From NCBI GenBank assembly GCA_038232455.1, contig JBBSHU010000071.1, positions 1-14,318 of the forward strand: 14,318 nucleotides of DNA. The letters run 5' to 3'. The notes beneath the pieces are model-generated. The model did not search any database and was not told where the DNA came from. It saw only the letters and a program-made list of their open reading frames with translations. The translations under genes were made by a program, and so were the position numbers. Shown here piece by piece: positions 14,100 through 14,318 of this stretch (position 1 is its first letter; each line of letters opens with the position of its first letter). This DNA is from DATAQC01 sp038232455 (lineage in GTDB: Bacteria > Actinomycetota > Acidimicrobiia > Acidimicrobiales > AC-14).

Positions 14100-14318
14100 C
14101 CCGTAGGGCGCGGTGAGCGCTACCATGAGGGCTGGCCCTTGCGTTGCCGTGCACTTGCCTGGGTGGCAACGGGACGCAATCAGATGTCAGCGGACCACGG
14201 GTCCCCTGGTATGGCCGGGGCAGCGAGACCCAGGCAGAGGGAACACAACAGGGGGGCGCGGGCCGAAGAGTGGTCGCCGCCGTCATCGCCTGGGACGAGT
14301 GCCGGAGGGCAGATGCAG
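14100..14318. other. Unassigned right-end sequence with RNA-like pairing
   Basis: No gene is recognised. Two plus-strand frames are open to the window edge, from ATG 14125 (starting MRAGPCVAVHLPG) and ATG 14184 (starting MSADHGSPGMAG), but neither has a ribosome site, and third positions are less GC-biased than in the other genes. Pairings include TGCCTGGGT (14156-14164) with ACCCAGGCA (14228-14236), enclosing the hairpin GGACC-ACG-GGTCC (14192-14204). A -10-like TACCAT lies at 14121-14126. It could be a structured leader of a gene beyond the edge or a small RNA; it matched no riboswitch or RNA class I know. Confidence 0.3.

Noticed and set aside
12661..14286. 541-codon open frame on - across the acyltransferase
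   Set aside because: Shadow of the real gene; the plus strand has the N-H-x3-D-G motif and the minus protein is low-complexity.
14050..14318. Cobalamin, SAM, TPP, ZTP or c-di-AMP riboswitch, RNase P RNA, SRP RNA, tmRNA
   Set aside because: None of their conserved core sequences was found in this stretch.

Overview
The window is GC-rich bacterial DNA with strong G/C preference at third codon positions, GTG/TTG starts, very tight gene packing and some apparently leaderless starts. These traits, with the gene types present (MFS_3 exporter with MarR regulator, GH65 phosphorylase with beta-phosphoglucomutase, single-domain TrmO), point to an actinomycete-like chromosome. Acidimicrobiia or a relative is my best guess, but the sequence alone does not prove it. 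No rRNA, tRNA, insertion sequence, CRISPR array or phage module was seen.

Layout, left to right. (1) 1-346 is a leader region without a convincing complete gene; it ends in a perfect TTAGCT-A-AGCTAA palindrome on the marR start. (2) 347-3309 on + holds a MarR regulator, an MFS drug-type exporter overlapping it by 4 bases, and an M19 renal-dipeptidase-like protein. (3) 6182-3312 on - is a tight three-gene set: alpha/beta hydrolase, membrane-anchored endonuclease/exonuclease/phosphatase-fold protein, Rieske oxygenase. It converges on the dipeptidase with 2 bases between stops. (4) 6259-8363 on + holds a serine-palmitoyltransferase-like alpha-oxoamine synthase whose 3' end overlaps an NAD-dependent epimerase/reductase. 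(5) A symmetric hairpin at 8370-8418 separates these from a convergent - operon (12168-8425): GH65 disaccharide phosphorylase, beta-phosphoglucomutase, TrmO. (6) 12361-14049 on + is a condensation/PapA-type acyltransferase diverging from GH65. (7) 14050-14318 is a stem-loop and structured or unresolved sequence.

How the genes may work together. MarR probably represses itself and the exporter through the palindrome. GH65 would phosphorolyse an alpha-linked glucose disaccharide to beta-glucose 1-phosphate, which the next gene converts to glucose 6-phosphate. The PLP enzyme and epimerase pair resembles the first and the reductive steps of bacterial sphingolipid (ceramide) synthesis; this is the most interesting hypothesis here. 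Two genes (dipeptidase and epimerase) have family-like N-terminal sequence in frame but no ATG, GTG or TTG to start it.
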